Assembly: GCF_012221945.1 (NCBI RefSeq)
Contig: NZ_CP032549.1
Coordinates: forward strand, 1,116,001 to 1,180,000
Origin: Glutamicibacter mishrai
GTDB lineage: Bacteria; Actinomycetota; Actinomycetes; Actinomycetales; Micrococcaceae
Reading direction: 5' to 3'
DNA: 64,000 nt
In this document: positions 53,837 through 62,367 of the stretch, one piece after another
Layout of the letters: each line of letters opens with the position of its first letter
How positions within the stretch are numbered: position 1 is the first letter of the stretch
Translations under genes and position numbers: made by a program
The notes under the pieces: model-generated
Told to the model about the DNA's origin: nothing
The model's input: the letters and a program-made list of their open reading frames with translations, nothing else
Database searches by the model: none

Positions 53837-54184
53837 TTTTGTAGCCAGCAGAGGACGTCGGCCACGCGAGACTTTCCTCGAAACGGGCCTTGGCCAAAAG
53901 CCAATATTGACGCGCTAGTTCTATTGGCAAATATTAAGCCAAGTTGTCTTTTAGGACCCTTCATCACGGATTGCGGGTCGCCTTCTGGGAGCGGCACGAC
54001 TTTGCCTCTTGAAGTCCCCAGAGAATGCGGCAAAGGAACTTGCCTGAATTCAGAACTCGATCATCCGAAGCTCTGAATCCTGGACAAGTCCCTTTGCTGC
54101 GCACTTTAAGACCAAGGATCACGATGGCGCACCAAGCCGGTCCGCTGTAAACCTTTCCCACTAACCCTCTGGCTCCGTTGTCGT
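53837..54184. other. Intergenic stretch at the edge of the AT-richer island
   Basis: About 350 bp without a supported gene. Two minus-strand frames of about 65 codons overlap each other here and match nothing I recognise; they look like decayed sequence. The main feature is the long inverted repeat at 54026-54103. Downstream the base composition shifts. Confidence 0.5.
54026..54103. repeat. Long imperfect inverted repeat
   Basis: GCAAAGGAACTTGCCTGAAT (from 54030) continuing to CAGA at 54054 mirrors TCTGAATCCTGGACAAGTCC continuing to CTTTGC at 54097, about 25 bp per arm with two or three mismatches, extended by TGCG/CGCA on the outside. There is no T-run, so it is more likely a relic of a mobile element end or a MITE than a terminator. 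Confidence 0.6.
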
Positions 54185-54409
54185 TTAGTCAGACGCTATC
54201 TCGCGATGTTGTCTCTTGAAGAACGACAAAATCCTTTCCGCAGGAGTGGCAAGGAATTCGAAATCTACATGATCTTCTCTCTCGACGACTTCTTCGTCAT
54301 TTTGCCGGCTACGCCCCGCGGCTGGTATGCCTCGCTCGCCTGCAGCATTTACGCCTTGGGGATCCAAAGCACGTAATAGAGTATTGATGACTACATCTTC
54401 GTAAGCCAT
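54185..54409 (-). CDS. Hypothetical small protein at the operon end
   Basis: A 74-residue protein (MAYEDVVINTLLRALDPQG at the start, rich in Glu/Arg, ending FKRQHREIASD). AGAGG precedes the ATG at 54409; an earlier start at 54442 is possible. It is not recognised. It lies 76 bp after the TIM-barrel gene on the same strand, so it may be the last gene of the operon. Confidence 0.45.
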   Translation of the reverse strand: MAYEDVVINTLLRALDPQGVNAAGERGIPAAGRSRQNDEEVVEREDHVDFEFLATPAERILSFFKRQHREIASD

Positions 54410-54485
54410 GGTGATGCCTCTTAACCCTTGCTCTTCAGGCACTATGAAATTACCGAACTGCCTTAAGAGACCGGAACATTAGTGA

Positions 54486-55490
54486 TCAATTCTGGGAGAG
54501 TTCAGAATCGTAGTATTCGATTCCTTCACGAATTTCACGAATCGGATCAACAGACATATCGATTTCCGCTACACCCCAGCCAGACCACTGCTGTTCTTTC
54601 AGAGTCATGGTCCATTTGCGCCAATCAACAATTCCCTTTTCACCCATAACTCGGAACGATTTGATCATCACGTCATGTCGTTCCATCGGTGTTCCGCTCA
54701 ATTTGTGCGGGGGTAAATGTGCTGCACAGTCTTTCCAATGAAGTATCGGCGCACGTAGAGCATGCTTGCGAACCACGCTCACCGCGTCGCTTCCGTCAAG
54801 AGCGATATGCCCCGCATCTATGCACAGCTTCACCAAATTCGGATCCGTAATGCTCATCAGGGTGTCTATATCCTCGACTCGTGATGCCAGTGAATAGGCG
54901 TCTGTATGAATCGCGAGATGCACTCCGCTCTCGGAAGCAATTTTCCCTGCGCCTTCCAGCACGTCAGCGATGGATCCCATAAGATCAGGATCGGCAGGCT
55001 TCGCGAATGAATCGGCCGATGCTTCGACTCCGGCCGTTTCCGAGAACTCTGCCCTGGGCACGGTGCTAGTAATCATCGTTTGGCATCCCACCTCACGAAG
55101 AAATTCGGCATGTTGCGCCGTCTCCTCATGAAGCCGGTTCAGGGCAACGGCCCTGCTCTTGGCGTCTGGGGCGTCCACGACTGCCTTGAGCGCTATCGGC
55201 AACACATAGCTCGATGAAAGTACGAGGCCGCGCCGGTCTAGCTCCTTCTTGAAAGCAGTAGCGGTCCCATAAGCACGCAACGCATTAACCCAACCACCGG
55301 GTGCTGGCGCTAATTCGATGCCGCTAAGTTGTGCTTCGGCAGCGCCGTCCAGCATTTTGTCAAAGAACCGATGAGGGTCCTCGTCAACTTTTCTTTCCCA
55401 CTCGCTGTAGGCCTGCTCAGCGGGCATATCCCAATATTCAGGGTTGAAAAAAGTGACAATGTCAGTGCTCCATCTCAAGTCCAGGCTCAT
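54486..55490 (-). CDS. Sugar phosphate isomerase/epimerase-type TIM barrel (IolE/LgdB-like)
   Basis: A 334-residue AP-endonuclease-2 type barrel. Putative metal ligands lie in SGIELAPAPG, LAIHTDAYS, CIDAGHIAL and GVAEIDMSV; HWKDCAAH gives a further His. Related proteins are inosose dehydratase IolE and the eliminating or hydrating barrel enzymes LgdB and C-deglycosidase alpha, which act on 3-keto sugars. The start ATG overlaps the upstream oxidoreductase stop (ATGA). It probably acts on the keto-product of that oxidoreductase (inference). Confidence 0.8.
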   Translation of the reverse strand: MSLDLRWSTDIVTFFNPEYWDMPAEQAYSEWERKVDEDPHRFFDKMLDGAAEAQLSGIELAPAPGGWVNALRAYGTATAFKKELDRRGLVLSSSYVLPIALKAVVDAPDAKSRAVALNRLHEETAQHAEFLREVGCQTMITSTVPRAEFSETAGVEASADSFAKPADPDLMGSIADVLEGAGKIASESGVHLAIHTDAYSLASRVEDIDTLMSITDPNLVKLCIDAGHIALDGSDAVSVVRKHALRAPILHWKDCAAHLPPHKLSGTPMERHDVMIKSFRVMGEKGIVDWRKWTMTLKEQQWSGWGVAEIDMSVDPIREIREGIEYYDSELSQN

Positions 55491-56626
55491 GCCGTCACCT
55501 CGTCTACCGCTACCCATTGGTGGTTATCAGCAGATTGCATTACAGCTTCAATGACGCGCTGAGTACGTGTCGCTTCCGCGAACCCTGGCGTACCCGGCCG
55601 TCCTTCGACGATGGCACGTACGAACTTTTGAAGCTGCAGGGATGCATCATCTGCATAACCCGTTCCCATACCGCCCAATGGGTACCAGTAATCCTGGTGA
55701 TTTTCGTTCAACGTGATAGTCCGGAAGCCTTGCTTGTCTGGGTCATCGCTGACCAAGCTGAGCTTGATTTCGTCAGTGTGGTTCCAGTCAAATTCAACGG
55801 TGCCGCCCGTGCATTCAAGTTCAAAAAATAGCCGGTTCTTGCGCCCCGAGGCGTACACCGTCGCCGCGAATGAACCAATTGCGCCGTTTTCGAATTTGGT
55901 CATCCACAAAGCCGCGTCATCGAGATGGTCTCCGGCTTTCCTTTCTTCGTCCGAAAGCCAGGCAGTGTTACTTTTCGGATTCTTTGCGCCGACAATTGCG
56001 TTAACCGATTCAATGTCTCCAACGAGATACGAAGCCAAATCGATGATGTGAGAACCGATATCGCCTGTAACGCCAGATCCACCGGCAGACTTCTTGGCGC
56101 GCCACCCGCTCAAGACACGTCCGAGCGCTCCGACATCTTGCGTGTAGTGAGCACGGAATTGCAATGGATGGCCCAGGGTCCCGTCATCAAGCATGTTCTT
56201 GATCAAGGTAATTGCAGCTGCATGGCGATAGTTGAAGCCCACTTGGCTCACCGATGAGCTCTTTTCGGCCGCTGCTTGCATGATCTCTGCGTCCTGAAGC
56301 GTATTGCTGATGGGCTTCTCGACGAACACATGCTTACCGGCCTGCAGAGCTGCCACAGCGATTTCTGCATGCGACCCTGGAGGAGTCACAATATCGACAA
56401 CATCAATGTCGTCCCTGGCGATAACAGCACGCCAGTCATCCGACCATTCTTCCCAATTTAGTCGTTGCGCTGCCGACTTTGCCCGTTCTTCATCGGCTTC
56501 AACAAGTACGGCCTTGCGAACGACTGCACCTGCATCGGCTGTGATGGGAGCCAATGCCCATCCAAGGCTGTGGGCATACCCCATGAAGCCACCACCACCG
56601 ATAATTGCAACTCTAATCTCGTTCAT
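55487..56626 (-). CDS. Gfo/Idh/MocA-family oxidoreductase 1 (inositol/levoglucosan dehydrogenase-like)
   Basis: A 379-residue NAD(P)-dependent dehydrogenase: Rossmann GGGGFMGYAHSLG, VEKPIS (catalytic Lys), then an alpha/beta domain with GDIGSHIIDLASYLVGD (catalytic Asp/His). The GFMGxAHSLxxA entry and overall length resemble levoglucosan dehydrogenase (LgdA) of Arthrobacter relatives, which oxidises C3 of an anhydrosugar. Inositol dehydrogenases are the other near group. Coupled to the TIM-barrel gene by a 4-bp overlap. Confidence 0.86.
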   Translation of the reverse strand: MNEIRVAIIGGGGFMGYAHSLGWALAPITADAGAVVRKAVLVEADEERAKSAAQRLNWEEWSDDWRAVIARDDIDVVDIVTPPGSHAEIAVAALQAGKHVFVEKPISNTLQDAEIMQAAAEKSSSVSQVGFNYRHAAAITLIKNMLDDGTLGHPLQFRAHYTQDVGALGRVLSGWRAKKSAGGSGVTGDIGSHIIDLASYLVGDIESVNAIVGAKNPKSNTAWLSDEERKAGDHLDDAALWMTKFENGAIGSFAATVYASGRKNRLFFELECTGGTVEFDWNHTDEIKLSLVSDDPDKQGFRTITLNENHQDYWYPLGGMGTGYADDASLQLQKFVRAIVEGRPGTPGFAEATRTQRVIEAVMQSADNHQWVAVDEVTA

Positions 56627-56704
56627 TGTTTTTCCTTATGCTCGTTATTTCTGTTTTATGCAGATCAGATGGGAATGCACCTGGTAATCCTGCAGAGTCG
56701 TTCA

Positions 56705-57679
56705 TCAGTTGGCTGGAATGCCGTGTGCCTGAACGGAAAACTCATGGAGCTCGTCCCAGCTCGGCATTGCCAATGAACATTGCGGTCTCGTCGCGACCAG
56801 AGCGCCTGCGGCATTAGCGAGGTCCAGTGTTTCCTGCAACGACATCCCTCTGAGCAGCGCATGGCACAATGCACCTCCGAATGCGTCACCTGCTCCCAGG
56901 CCGTTGATTACATCTACTGGAATCGGCTTGGACTCAACGCGTTGCGTACGGGTTCTTGCCATTACGCCTTCGGGGCCCATCTTGACGATCGCCAATTCCA
57001 CGCCACGATCCAACAAGGCCTCTGTTGCCCGGTCCGGGTCAGTTTCCCCTACTGCAACTCGACACTCTTCGAGATTTCCAACTGTCACCGTGACATGGTC
57101 CAGCGCCGTGGAAACGGCTTGGTGCGCTTGGTCCTCGTCTTTCCAGAACATCGGACGATAATCCAGGTCCAAGATGGTGTTGGGCTTACGCCCGCGTTTT
57201 TCCCAGGCCATGATGTGGGCAGACTGCGTCGGTTCCTTAGACAAGCCCGTGGCGGTTGCCCAGAAAATAGGGCTCTTCGCAATGAGGTCCAAAGGCAGTT
57301 CGTCACCATTAATGTACATATCCGGAGCAGTAGGCTCGCGATAGATATACAGAGGGAAATTATCCGGTGGGAAGACTTCGCAAAAAGTCAGCACCGATTT
57401 CATTCCGGCTACGGCTGTTATCCCCGTGTTGTCTACACCAAGGCGGGCAATTTCATTTTTGGCATACTCCCCGAACGGGTCGTCACCGACGCGACTGATC
57501 AGCCGTACGGAATTTCCGAGCTGTGCTGCAGCTACCGCAACGTTCGTTGCGCTGCCTCCAATCGACTTGCTGAAGCTGGTGATTTCCTCAAGCCCGACTC
57601 CGAATTGTTCCGGATACAGGTCGATGCAAACTCGACCTATCACCACGACATCGGCTTTTTGGTCCATCCTGTTGTTCAT
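56705..57679 (-). CDS. PfkB-family kinase, IolC-like (5-dehydro-2-deoxygluconokinase)
   Basis: A 324-residue carbohydrate kinase. It opens with VVVIGRVCIDLYPEQFGVGL and GGSATNVAVAAAQLG, has CEVFPPDNFPLYIYREPTAPD, and ends in the ATP/anion-hole motif NGLGAGDAFGGAL. These match IolC, which phosphorylates 5-dehydro-2-deoxygluconate in inositol catabolism. The DUF2090 tail fused in some IolC proteins is absent. The start overlaps the upstream aldolase stop by 4 bp (ATGA). IolB, IolD and IolJ are not encoded here, so the substrate may be a different keto-sugar acid. Confidence 0.87.
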   Translation of the reverse strand: MNNRMDQKADVVVIGRVCIDLYPEQFGVGLEEITSFSKSIGGSATNVAVAAAQLGNSVRLISRVGDDPFGEYAKNEIARLGVDNTGITAVAGMKSVLTFCEVFPPDNFPLYIYREPTAPDMYINGDELPLDLIAKSPIFWATATGLSKEPTQSAHIMAWEKRGRKPNTILDLDYRPMFWKDEDQAHQAVSTALDHVTVTVGNLEECRVAVGETDPDRATEALLDRGVELAIVKMGPEGVMARTRTQRVESKPIPVDVINGLGAGDAFGGALCHALLRGMSLQETLDLANAAGALVATRPQCSLAMPSWDELHEFSVQAHGIPAN

Positions 57680-58587
57680 CGTTCTTCTGTCTTTCGAATT
57701 CGCTCTGCTATTGATTGCAAGTTCTTTGGCGCATGAGAGCGCAGGTAATCGCCAGGATCTGCCGCCCTCGTTGCACGGCTCCAAACAGCCCGACCAGCCA
57801 GAAACCCGCTTGCTCCACCCGTCACTGCTGCCAAAACCGCTTCAGGAAATTCTTCGGCAGAAACGCCGGAGGAAAGAACAACCCAAGGGCAGTCAAGTTC
57901 GCGAGTGATTGATTTGGCTGTTGCTACTGCCAGTGCTCGATCTTGTTCGCCACCATAGAGGACCTCGGTCTTATATAGGTCTGGCTGCACCTTTGACAGG
58001 TCCGATGCGGCCATGATGAGCGCTTCCGAGAAGCCTTCGGCCGATTCCAGATGCCCCTCGCGTGGCCTGACAACGCCCTCGAGCACTCCCGGAATTCCAA
58101 ACTCGCGGCACCGCTCCATGAAGGCATGAGCAAGCTCGACGGCTTCGGTTCTGCGGTTGGGCTGCCAGGGCAGTAGAAACTTCAAAGCCTTCGCGCCAAA
58201 AGCTTGAACAGTTTCGAGAGTCACAGAATCATCAAGTTGAGCGATGTCCATGGGATCACCAGGCTGGCTGGAGCTCAAGATATCGGCGGCCAGGATTACC
58301 GGGCACTGTGCGTTTCTCGCTGCTTCTAGCCCGTAATCTTGGTCAAGCAATAGGCCGCTTGCCTGGTCCCCGATAGCCAGAGCCAAGTCAGTCTTGAAAC
58401 TGGACAATTCATCGTCCGCAATTGCAGCACCCTGCCGGCCTTCACTCAGCATGTGACGTAGCGAGCCTCGCTGATCTACTGCGACCATACTGAACATTCC
58501 GTACTCATCACGGAACACATCGATTGGGCCACGTGGGACAGGATCGACATTTGTCTCGTAGCTTGTTTCTTCGATATGAGCGCTCAT
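57676..58587 (-). CDS. LacD/YihT-family class I aldolase
   Basis: A 303-residue barrel with the family marks FSMVAVDQRGSLRHML, LLDQDYG, AKALKFLLPWQPN (Schiff-base Lys in this region) and VVLSSGVSAEEFPEAVLAAV-type end, then GASGFLAGRAVW. The same order is seen in tagatose-1,6-bisphosphate aldolase LacD and sulfofructosephosphate aldolase YihT. It would cleave the phosphorylated product of the IolC-like kinase into two C3 units. Overlaps both neighbours by 4 bp. The substrate is not known. Confidence 0.83.
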   Translation of the reverse strand: MSAHIEETSYETNVDPVPRGPIDVFRDEYGMFSMVAVDQRGSLRHMLSEGRQGAAIADDELSSFKTDLALAIGDQASGLLLDQDYGLEAARNAQCPVILAADILSSSQPGDPMDIAQLDDSVTLETVQAFGAKALKFLLPWQPNRRTEAVELAHAFMERCREFGIPGVLEGVVRPREGHLESAEGFSEALIMAASDLSKVQPDLYKTEVLYGGEQDRALAVATAKSITRELDCPWVVLSSGVSAEEFPEAVLAAVTGGASGFLAGRAVWSRATRAADPGDYLRSHAPKNLQSIAERIRKTEER

Positions 58588-59552
58588 CGGATCACCACCG
58601 GATTAACTGGGGCGCCGCTTGCGCCAACAATCTTGAGGGGCGCAGCAGTGTAGAGAAACTTCCACCGATTGTCTGCTGCACAGGCATCAGCCAACGAATC
58701 CAATTGGCACAGTTCAGTGAAGGCGACCCCGAGATTGCGCATCAAGGCGCAATGCAGCGGAAGCTGGAGTCCCCCGGGGTAGAAGCTCAATTCGTTCGCA
58801 ATGGTGTCAGTAACCAAGTTCGGGATTTCCATTTCCTGGAACCAATCCACTAGTTCGGGACTGTAGATCAATCCTGGTTCGTTCCAATCGTCAAAGAACT
58901 CAGAGCTCTGGGTCCGATAGTACGAGCCAATCCAGCCGGTTCTAATCAGCAATATGTCGCGATTGGAAATTTCGATATTTTGAAGCTTGGCGACATCCAA
59001 AAGATCTTGCAGAGTGATGGTTTCACCGCGTTGAAGCGCATCTTTGCCGCGGGCACGCGCCACGTCGATCAGAACACCTCGGCCAACGACACCGCGTTCA
59101 GCAATTGGCAGTACCGATGCCTTGCTCAATTCGCCCACAGTGCTTTCCGCCGGATAACCATTCCAGACCTTGCCGTCGTACCAGTAGTGAGCTAGCGCGT
59201 CGTACTGCGTCGACCCCTGCGTGAACATTTCGATCTTGTCGTCCGCCCAATGATGGCCATCGGACGGTTCTTCTTCTTCACCCCTGATGAAATAACCTTC
59301 GTCCATGACTGGGGTACGTACTGCGGGCTCACGGCCGGGCCACACCGGATCAGGAAGGTCGGGGTCACCGATGGGTACCTGAAGCGTATGAACCTCACCG
59401 GACTGGACTGATGCAATTCCTTTCAGAATTTGGGCTGCATCCAAGTAATTGAGGCTGCCGACCTCATCTTGCTCGCCCCACTTGCCCCAATTCTTCGGCG
59501 CGTTCGGGCCAAGCAGTTCGTTGATAGTAGTGGCAATGACGTTCTGAGACAT
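58584..59552 (-). CDS. Cyclase-family metal-dependent hydrolase (kynurenine formamidase fold)
   Basis: A 322-residue PF04199-type protein. The metal-site signature reads QGSTQYDALAHYWYDG instead of the standard HxGTHxDxPxH, so the first His and one Thr-His are changed to Gln/Ser/Gln, as in a longer subgroup of the family. Further conserved parts are DILLIRTGW and ELCQLDSLADACAADNR. Family members hydrolyse amides, lactones or cyclic diketones. In this operon a ring-opening or lactonase step is plausible. Start ATG 59552 follows AAAGGTGG. Confidence 0.8.
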   Translation of the reverse strand: MSQNVIATTINELLGPNAPKNWGKWGEQDEVGSLNYLDAAQILKGIASVQSGEVHTLQVPIGDPDLPDPVWPGREPAVRTPVMDEGYFIRGEEEEPSDGHHWADDKIEMFTQGSTQYDALAHYWYDGKVWNGYPAESTVGELSKASVLPIAERGVVGRGVLIDVARARGKDALQRGETITLQDLLDVAKLQNIEISNRDILLIRTGWIGSYYRTQSSEFFDDWNEPGLIYSPELVDWFQEMEIPNLVTDTIANELSFYPGGLQLPLHCALMRNLGVAFTELCQLDSLADACAADNRWKFLYTAAPLKIVGASGAPVNPVVIR

Positions 59553-59647
59553 GTGTCCACCTTTCAAATTTGAGTGGCCATCAAGGGCCCGCGTCCAATT
59601 TTGTAAATCTTCGGATACCGCCTATGGCGCCAGGCAATCCGAATTAC

Positions 59648-60523
59648 CTAGTTGGCGGTCTTTGCTTGTTCAAGCAATCGCTGGATATAGAGGGCTCGAT
59701 TCACGTCAATCTCGTGAGAATTGCCAGACCTTACGACTTCGGCGAATTCTCGGCGAATAACGTGAGGCGTCTCAGGGTCACCGTCTTTGCCCACGAATTC
59801 GCATTCGAGTTCGCCGTCTTCGGTATACACCTTGACGCCGGCTACGTCAGCGACGACGGGGCTAGTGAGCGACAATGCGGCCTGGCTCAACACCCCGTTC
59901 TCGTGAGTAACCGACAAGATGTACCAGCGCTGCGGGTCGCCTTCACCGCGAACTTGGGTAATAGGCCCAACTGCCGCGTCCAAGGTGTCCAAAACGTGCG
60001 GCCCAAGATCGAGGAGGCCGCCTTTTTCAATTCGCCAAGGAGTTGCAAAAGTGCCACCTGGAAGTGCTGCCTGGTTGATGTAGCTTCCAACAGCGCCAAT
60101 CGGCTTCTGTTTCCGCGCATCAGCCAAGAATTCACGAATGCGTGGGCTGAACCGGTTAGTGAACATGACCTGCGTAGCTACGTTGGCTTCATTCAAGGTG
60201 CGCGCTAATTGCTCAGCCTGTTCAAGATCCACACCAAGTGGTTTTTCCAACAGCATCGGTTTGCCGGCCGGTGCGGCCCTTGCCGCCAGCTCCGCCTGAA
60301 TGAATGGCGGGACGGCGAAGACAATTGCATCTACGGACTCAACCAAGTCTTCGAAGGAGCCGGCGACTACGCCTCCGAACTCATCAACGATTTCCTGGGC
60401 AGCTTCTTGTCGACGAGCCCAGACAGCCGTAAGCTCCGCTTCGGGGCCTCCGGTGATCATTGGCGCATGAAAAATCTTTGCCCACGGGCCAGCACCAACG
60501 AGTCCAATTTTTACTGCAGACAT
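59648..60523 (-). CDS. Gfo/Idh/MocA-family oxidoreductase 2
   Basis: A 291-residue, shorter member of the family: Rossmann VGAGPWAKIFHAPM, EKPLGVDLEQAEQ (catalytic Lys) and GGLLDLGPHVLDTLDAAVG. It is only distantly related to oxidoreductase 1. Two Gfo/Idh/MocA enzymes in one operon would allow an oxidation and a later reduction, as in the levoglucosan and 3-keto-sugar routes. It follows the permease gene with a 118-bp gap and precedes the cyclase with a 95-bp gap. Confidence 0.84.
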   Translation of the reverse strand: MSAVKIGLVGAGPWAKIFHAPMITGGPEAELTAVWARRQEAAQEIVDEFGGVVAGSFEDLVESVDAIVFAVPPFIQAELAARAAPAGKPMLLEKPLGVDLEQAEQLARTLNEANVATQVMFTNRFSPRIREFLADARKQKPIGAVGSYINQAALPGGTFATPWRIEKGGLLDLGPHVLDTLDAAVGPITQVRGEGDPQRWYILSVTHENGVLSQAALSLTSPVVADVAGVKVYTEDGELECEFVGKDGDPETPHVIRREFAEVVRSGNSHEIDVNRALYIQRLLEQAKTAN

Positions 60524-60641
60524 TTAGTCCTACTTTCTTTTGTTGTTTCTGTTCATTGCGGAGACAGTCGACATCTTCCGCAATGCAATGAATTCCATGA
60601 ACGTTTCAGCCCACTTCAAATTTCCGAGCTTGAAAGCTCCG

Positions 60642-62111
60642 CTAGGATCGGTCACCTTCTGCACGGCCAAGGCAGCCATACAAATTGGGATGCATACGTT
60701 TCATCCGAATCGCAACCAGACAGCCCGCGCTGATGAACAGGATCGGGATCAGCAGGAGCCAAAGCCGTTCTCCTGGCTCTCCGCCGACGAGAAGATCGAA
60801 TCGAACAAGGGCAAACACCACGACTGCACAAAGAATGAATGCGGCGATCAGAGGCGCAGTTTTCACCCGCCACACTGATTCACCAGCCGGAAGGCCAGCA
60901 ATAGCGAAGTATCGGACTACTGCAAAACTCACCAAGGCCATCAGGGACAAGACCCCTGCCGTTCCCAAGCCACTGCCAGTTCCGATAACTAGGTCCTCGT
61001 CGTGAATGATGAGCCCACCAAGAATGAGAAGTACGCCGACCAGAACAGAGTTTGTTACCGACGCTTTGTATGGCGACTTGTGAACCGGGTGTACAGCAGC
61101 CAAGAAGCTCGGAAGAGCATGATCTGCACCGAGGTTCTGAAGGTATCGTGCAACCACATTGTGTGTAGATAGCACTGATGCCAGCGCTGAAGTTGCTACC
61201 AAAACCAGCGTCACTGTGGCCAAGCTGCTGCTGACGTAAGTTGCCATCGCTGAATCAAACATCGTTGTTGGGTCATCAACCGCATGCGAGACCGCGCTTG
61301 GTCCATAGGCGGTAATCATTGAGTACGCAGAAATCGCGTAGAACCCGCCGATGAGGAAGACAGCCATATACGTTGCCCGAGGAATCGTCTTTCCTGGATT
61401 TCGAACTTCGTCTCGATACAGGGCAGTTGCTTCAAATCCGACGAAATTTCCGAAGGCAAACAACAATGCCATACCCGTACCGGCATTCAAGAACTTGGCT
61501 GGGTTCAGGGGCTCAACTGACAGCCCACTTTCACCGCCCTTGCTGAGAACGACGACGTTGAAAATTGCTACCAAGATAATCTCCAGGACCATGACGATGC
61601 CCAGTACCTTGGCGGAAAGTTCAATTTGGAAGTGGCCAAGGACGGTGATGACAATCCAACTGGCTGCAGTGCACACGTACCACGGGATAATTGGTCCACC
61701 TAGGGCTTCTACAGCGGAAGAAACCATTGTCCCGGTAAATGTGTAGATGCCAACCGTAATCAGCATGTAGGAAACTGTTGCTAGGTATGCTCCGCCAAGT
61801 CCAAGCGTCTTCCCGAGCCCCAGTGAAATGTAGGCGTAGAAAGCTCCTGGGCGTTTGATGTGCTTAGTCATGGTGGTATAGCCAACCGCAAAGATCGCTA
61901 GACCGATAGTCGCCACAACCCAGGCCAGAGGCGCCGTTTCGCCTACAAAGCCAATTGCGAAGGCGATATAGCCCGAAACGGTCACAATGGGAGCGGAAAA
62001 GGCGAGGACGCTCAGAACTAGCGACGTTGCCCCTAGGTTTCCTGACAATCGAGTATTTGATGACGGGAGTTGTGAAGACAACGCCGCTACATCCTTGGAT
62101 GTTTTAGTCAT
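60642..62111 (-). CDS. APC-superfamily amino acid/amine permease
   Basis: A 489-residue APC permease with about 12 membrane segments (LGATSLVLSVLAFSAPIVTVSG, FVGFEATALYRDEVRNPGKTIPRA in part). This longer subgroup carries amino acids or amines. The ATG at 62111 follows AAGGA; the longer frame to 62192 has no ribosome site. First gene of the minus-strand operon and its probable uptake system, which suggests that the substrate may contain an amino group (inference). Confidence 0.87.
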   Translation of the reverse strand: MTKTSKDVAALSSQLPSSNTRLSGNLGATSLVLSVLAFSAPIVTVSGYIAFAIGFVGETAPLAWVVATIGLAIFAVGYTTMTKHIKRPGAFYAYISLGLGKTLGLGGAYLATVSYMLITVGIYTFTGTMVSSAVEALGGPIIPWYVCTAASWIVITVLGHFQIELSAKVLGIVMVLEIILVAIFNVVVLSKGGESGLSVEPLNPAKFLNAGTGMALLFAFGNFVGFEATALYRDEVRNPGKTIPRATYMAVFLIGGFYAISAYSMITAYGPSAVSHAVDDPTTMFDSAMATYVSSSLATVTLVLVATSALASVLSTHNVVARYLQNLGADHALPSFLAAVHPVHKSPYKASVTNSVLVGVLLILGGLIIHDEDLVIGTGSGLGTAGVLSLMALVSFAVVRYFAIAGLPAGESVWRVKTAPLIAAFILCAVVVFALVRFDLLVGGEPGERLWLLLIPILFISAGCLVAIRMKRMHPNLYGCLGRAEGDRS

Positions 62112-62196
62112 GGTGGGTTCCTTGGAGAGAGGGAGGAAACGAACCGCACTTGCCGGTCGTGTGATGCGAAGCACCGGTGCGATGGCCACCACACTA

Positions 62197-62216
62197 CCTA
62201 ACGACCGTAAGTTAGG
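62197..62216. promoter_or_regulatory. Operator-like palindrome 1 (CCTAAC...GTTAGG)
   Basis: CCTAACGACCGTAAGTTAGG is a 6-8-6 inverted repeat about 85 bp upstream of the permease start. It shares CTACCTAACG with palindrome 2 (reverse orientation). TetR-family regulators of actinobacteria often bind CTAACG-N-CGTTAG sites. Confidence 0.65.
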
Positions 62217-62279
62217 GAAGAGGTTGTTTGTTTTTGTTTACAAGACGTTTACGAGCCCCGAAAAATTCACCCTAGACAT

Positions 62280-62295
62280 CCTAACGAACGTTAGG
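62280..62295. promoter_or_regulatory. Operator-like palindrome 2 (CCTAACGAACGTTAGG)
   Basis: A perfect 7-2-7 palindrome about 73 bp before the flavoprotein gene, just after a possible -10 (TAGACA). With palindrome 1 it suggests that one repressor, probably TetR-type and encoded outside the window, controls both divergent transcripts. Confidence 0.72.
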
Positions 62296-62367
62296 TAGCG
62301 TTGTGGTAATCAAGAATCATGTTCTACATAGATGCAAGAATTACCTGTAGTTTCATTAGGAGATATT

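Noticed and set aside
53833..54161. Two overlapping minus-strand frames of about 65 codons next to yeiH
   Set aside because: No ribosome site, no family match, and they overlap each other and the inverted repeat.
56780..57736. 318-codon plus-strand frame opposite the IolC-like kinase
   Set aside because: Cys/Arg-rich translation without a motif; the kinase on the other strand is supported by signature sequences and overlapping neighbours.
57676..58587. Aldolase considered as evidence for sulfoquinovose breakdown, because of similarity to YihT
   Set aside because: No sulfoquinovosidase, YihS-type isomerase or sulfolactaldehyde reductase is present, and the kinase is IolC-like rather than YihV-like.
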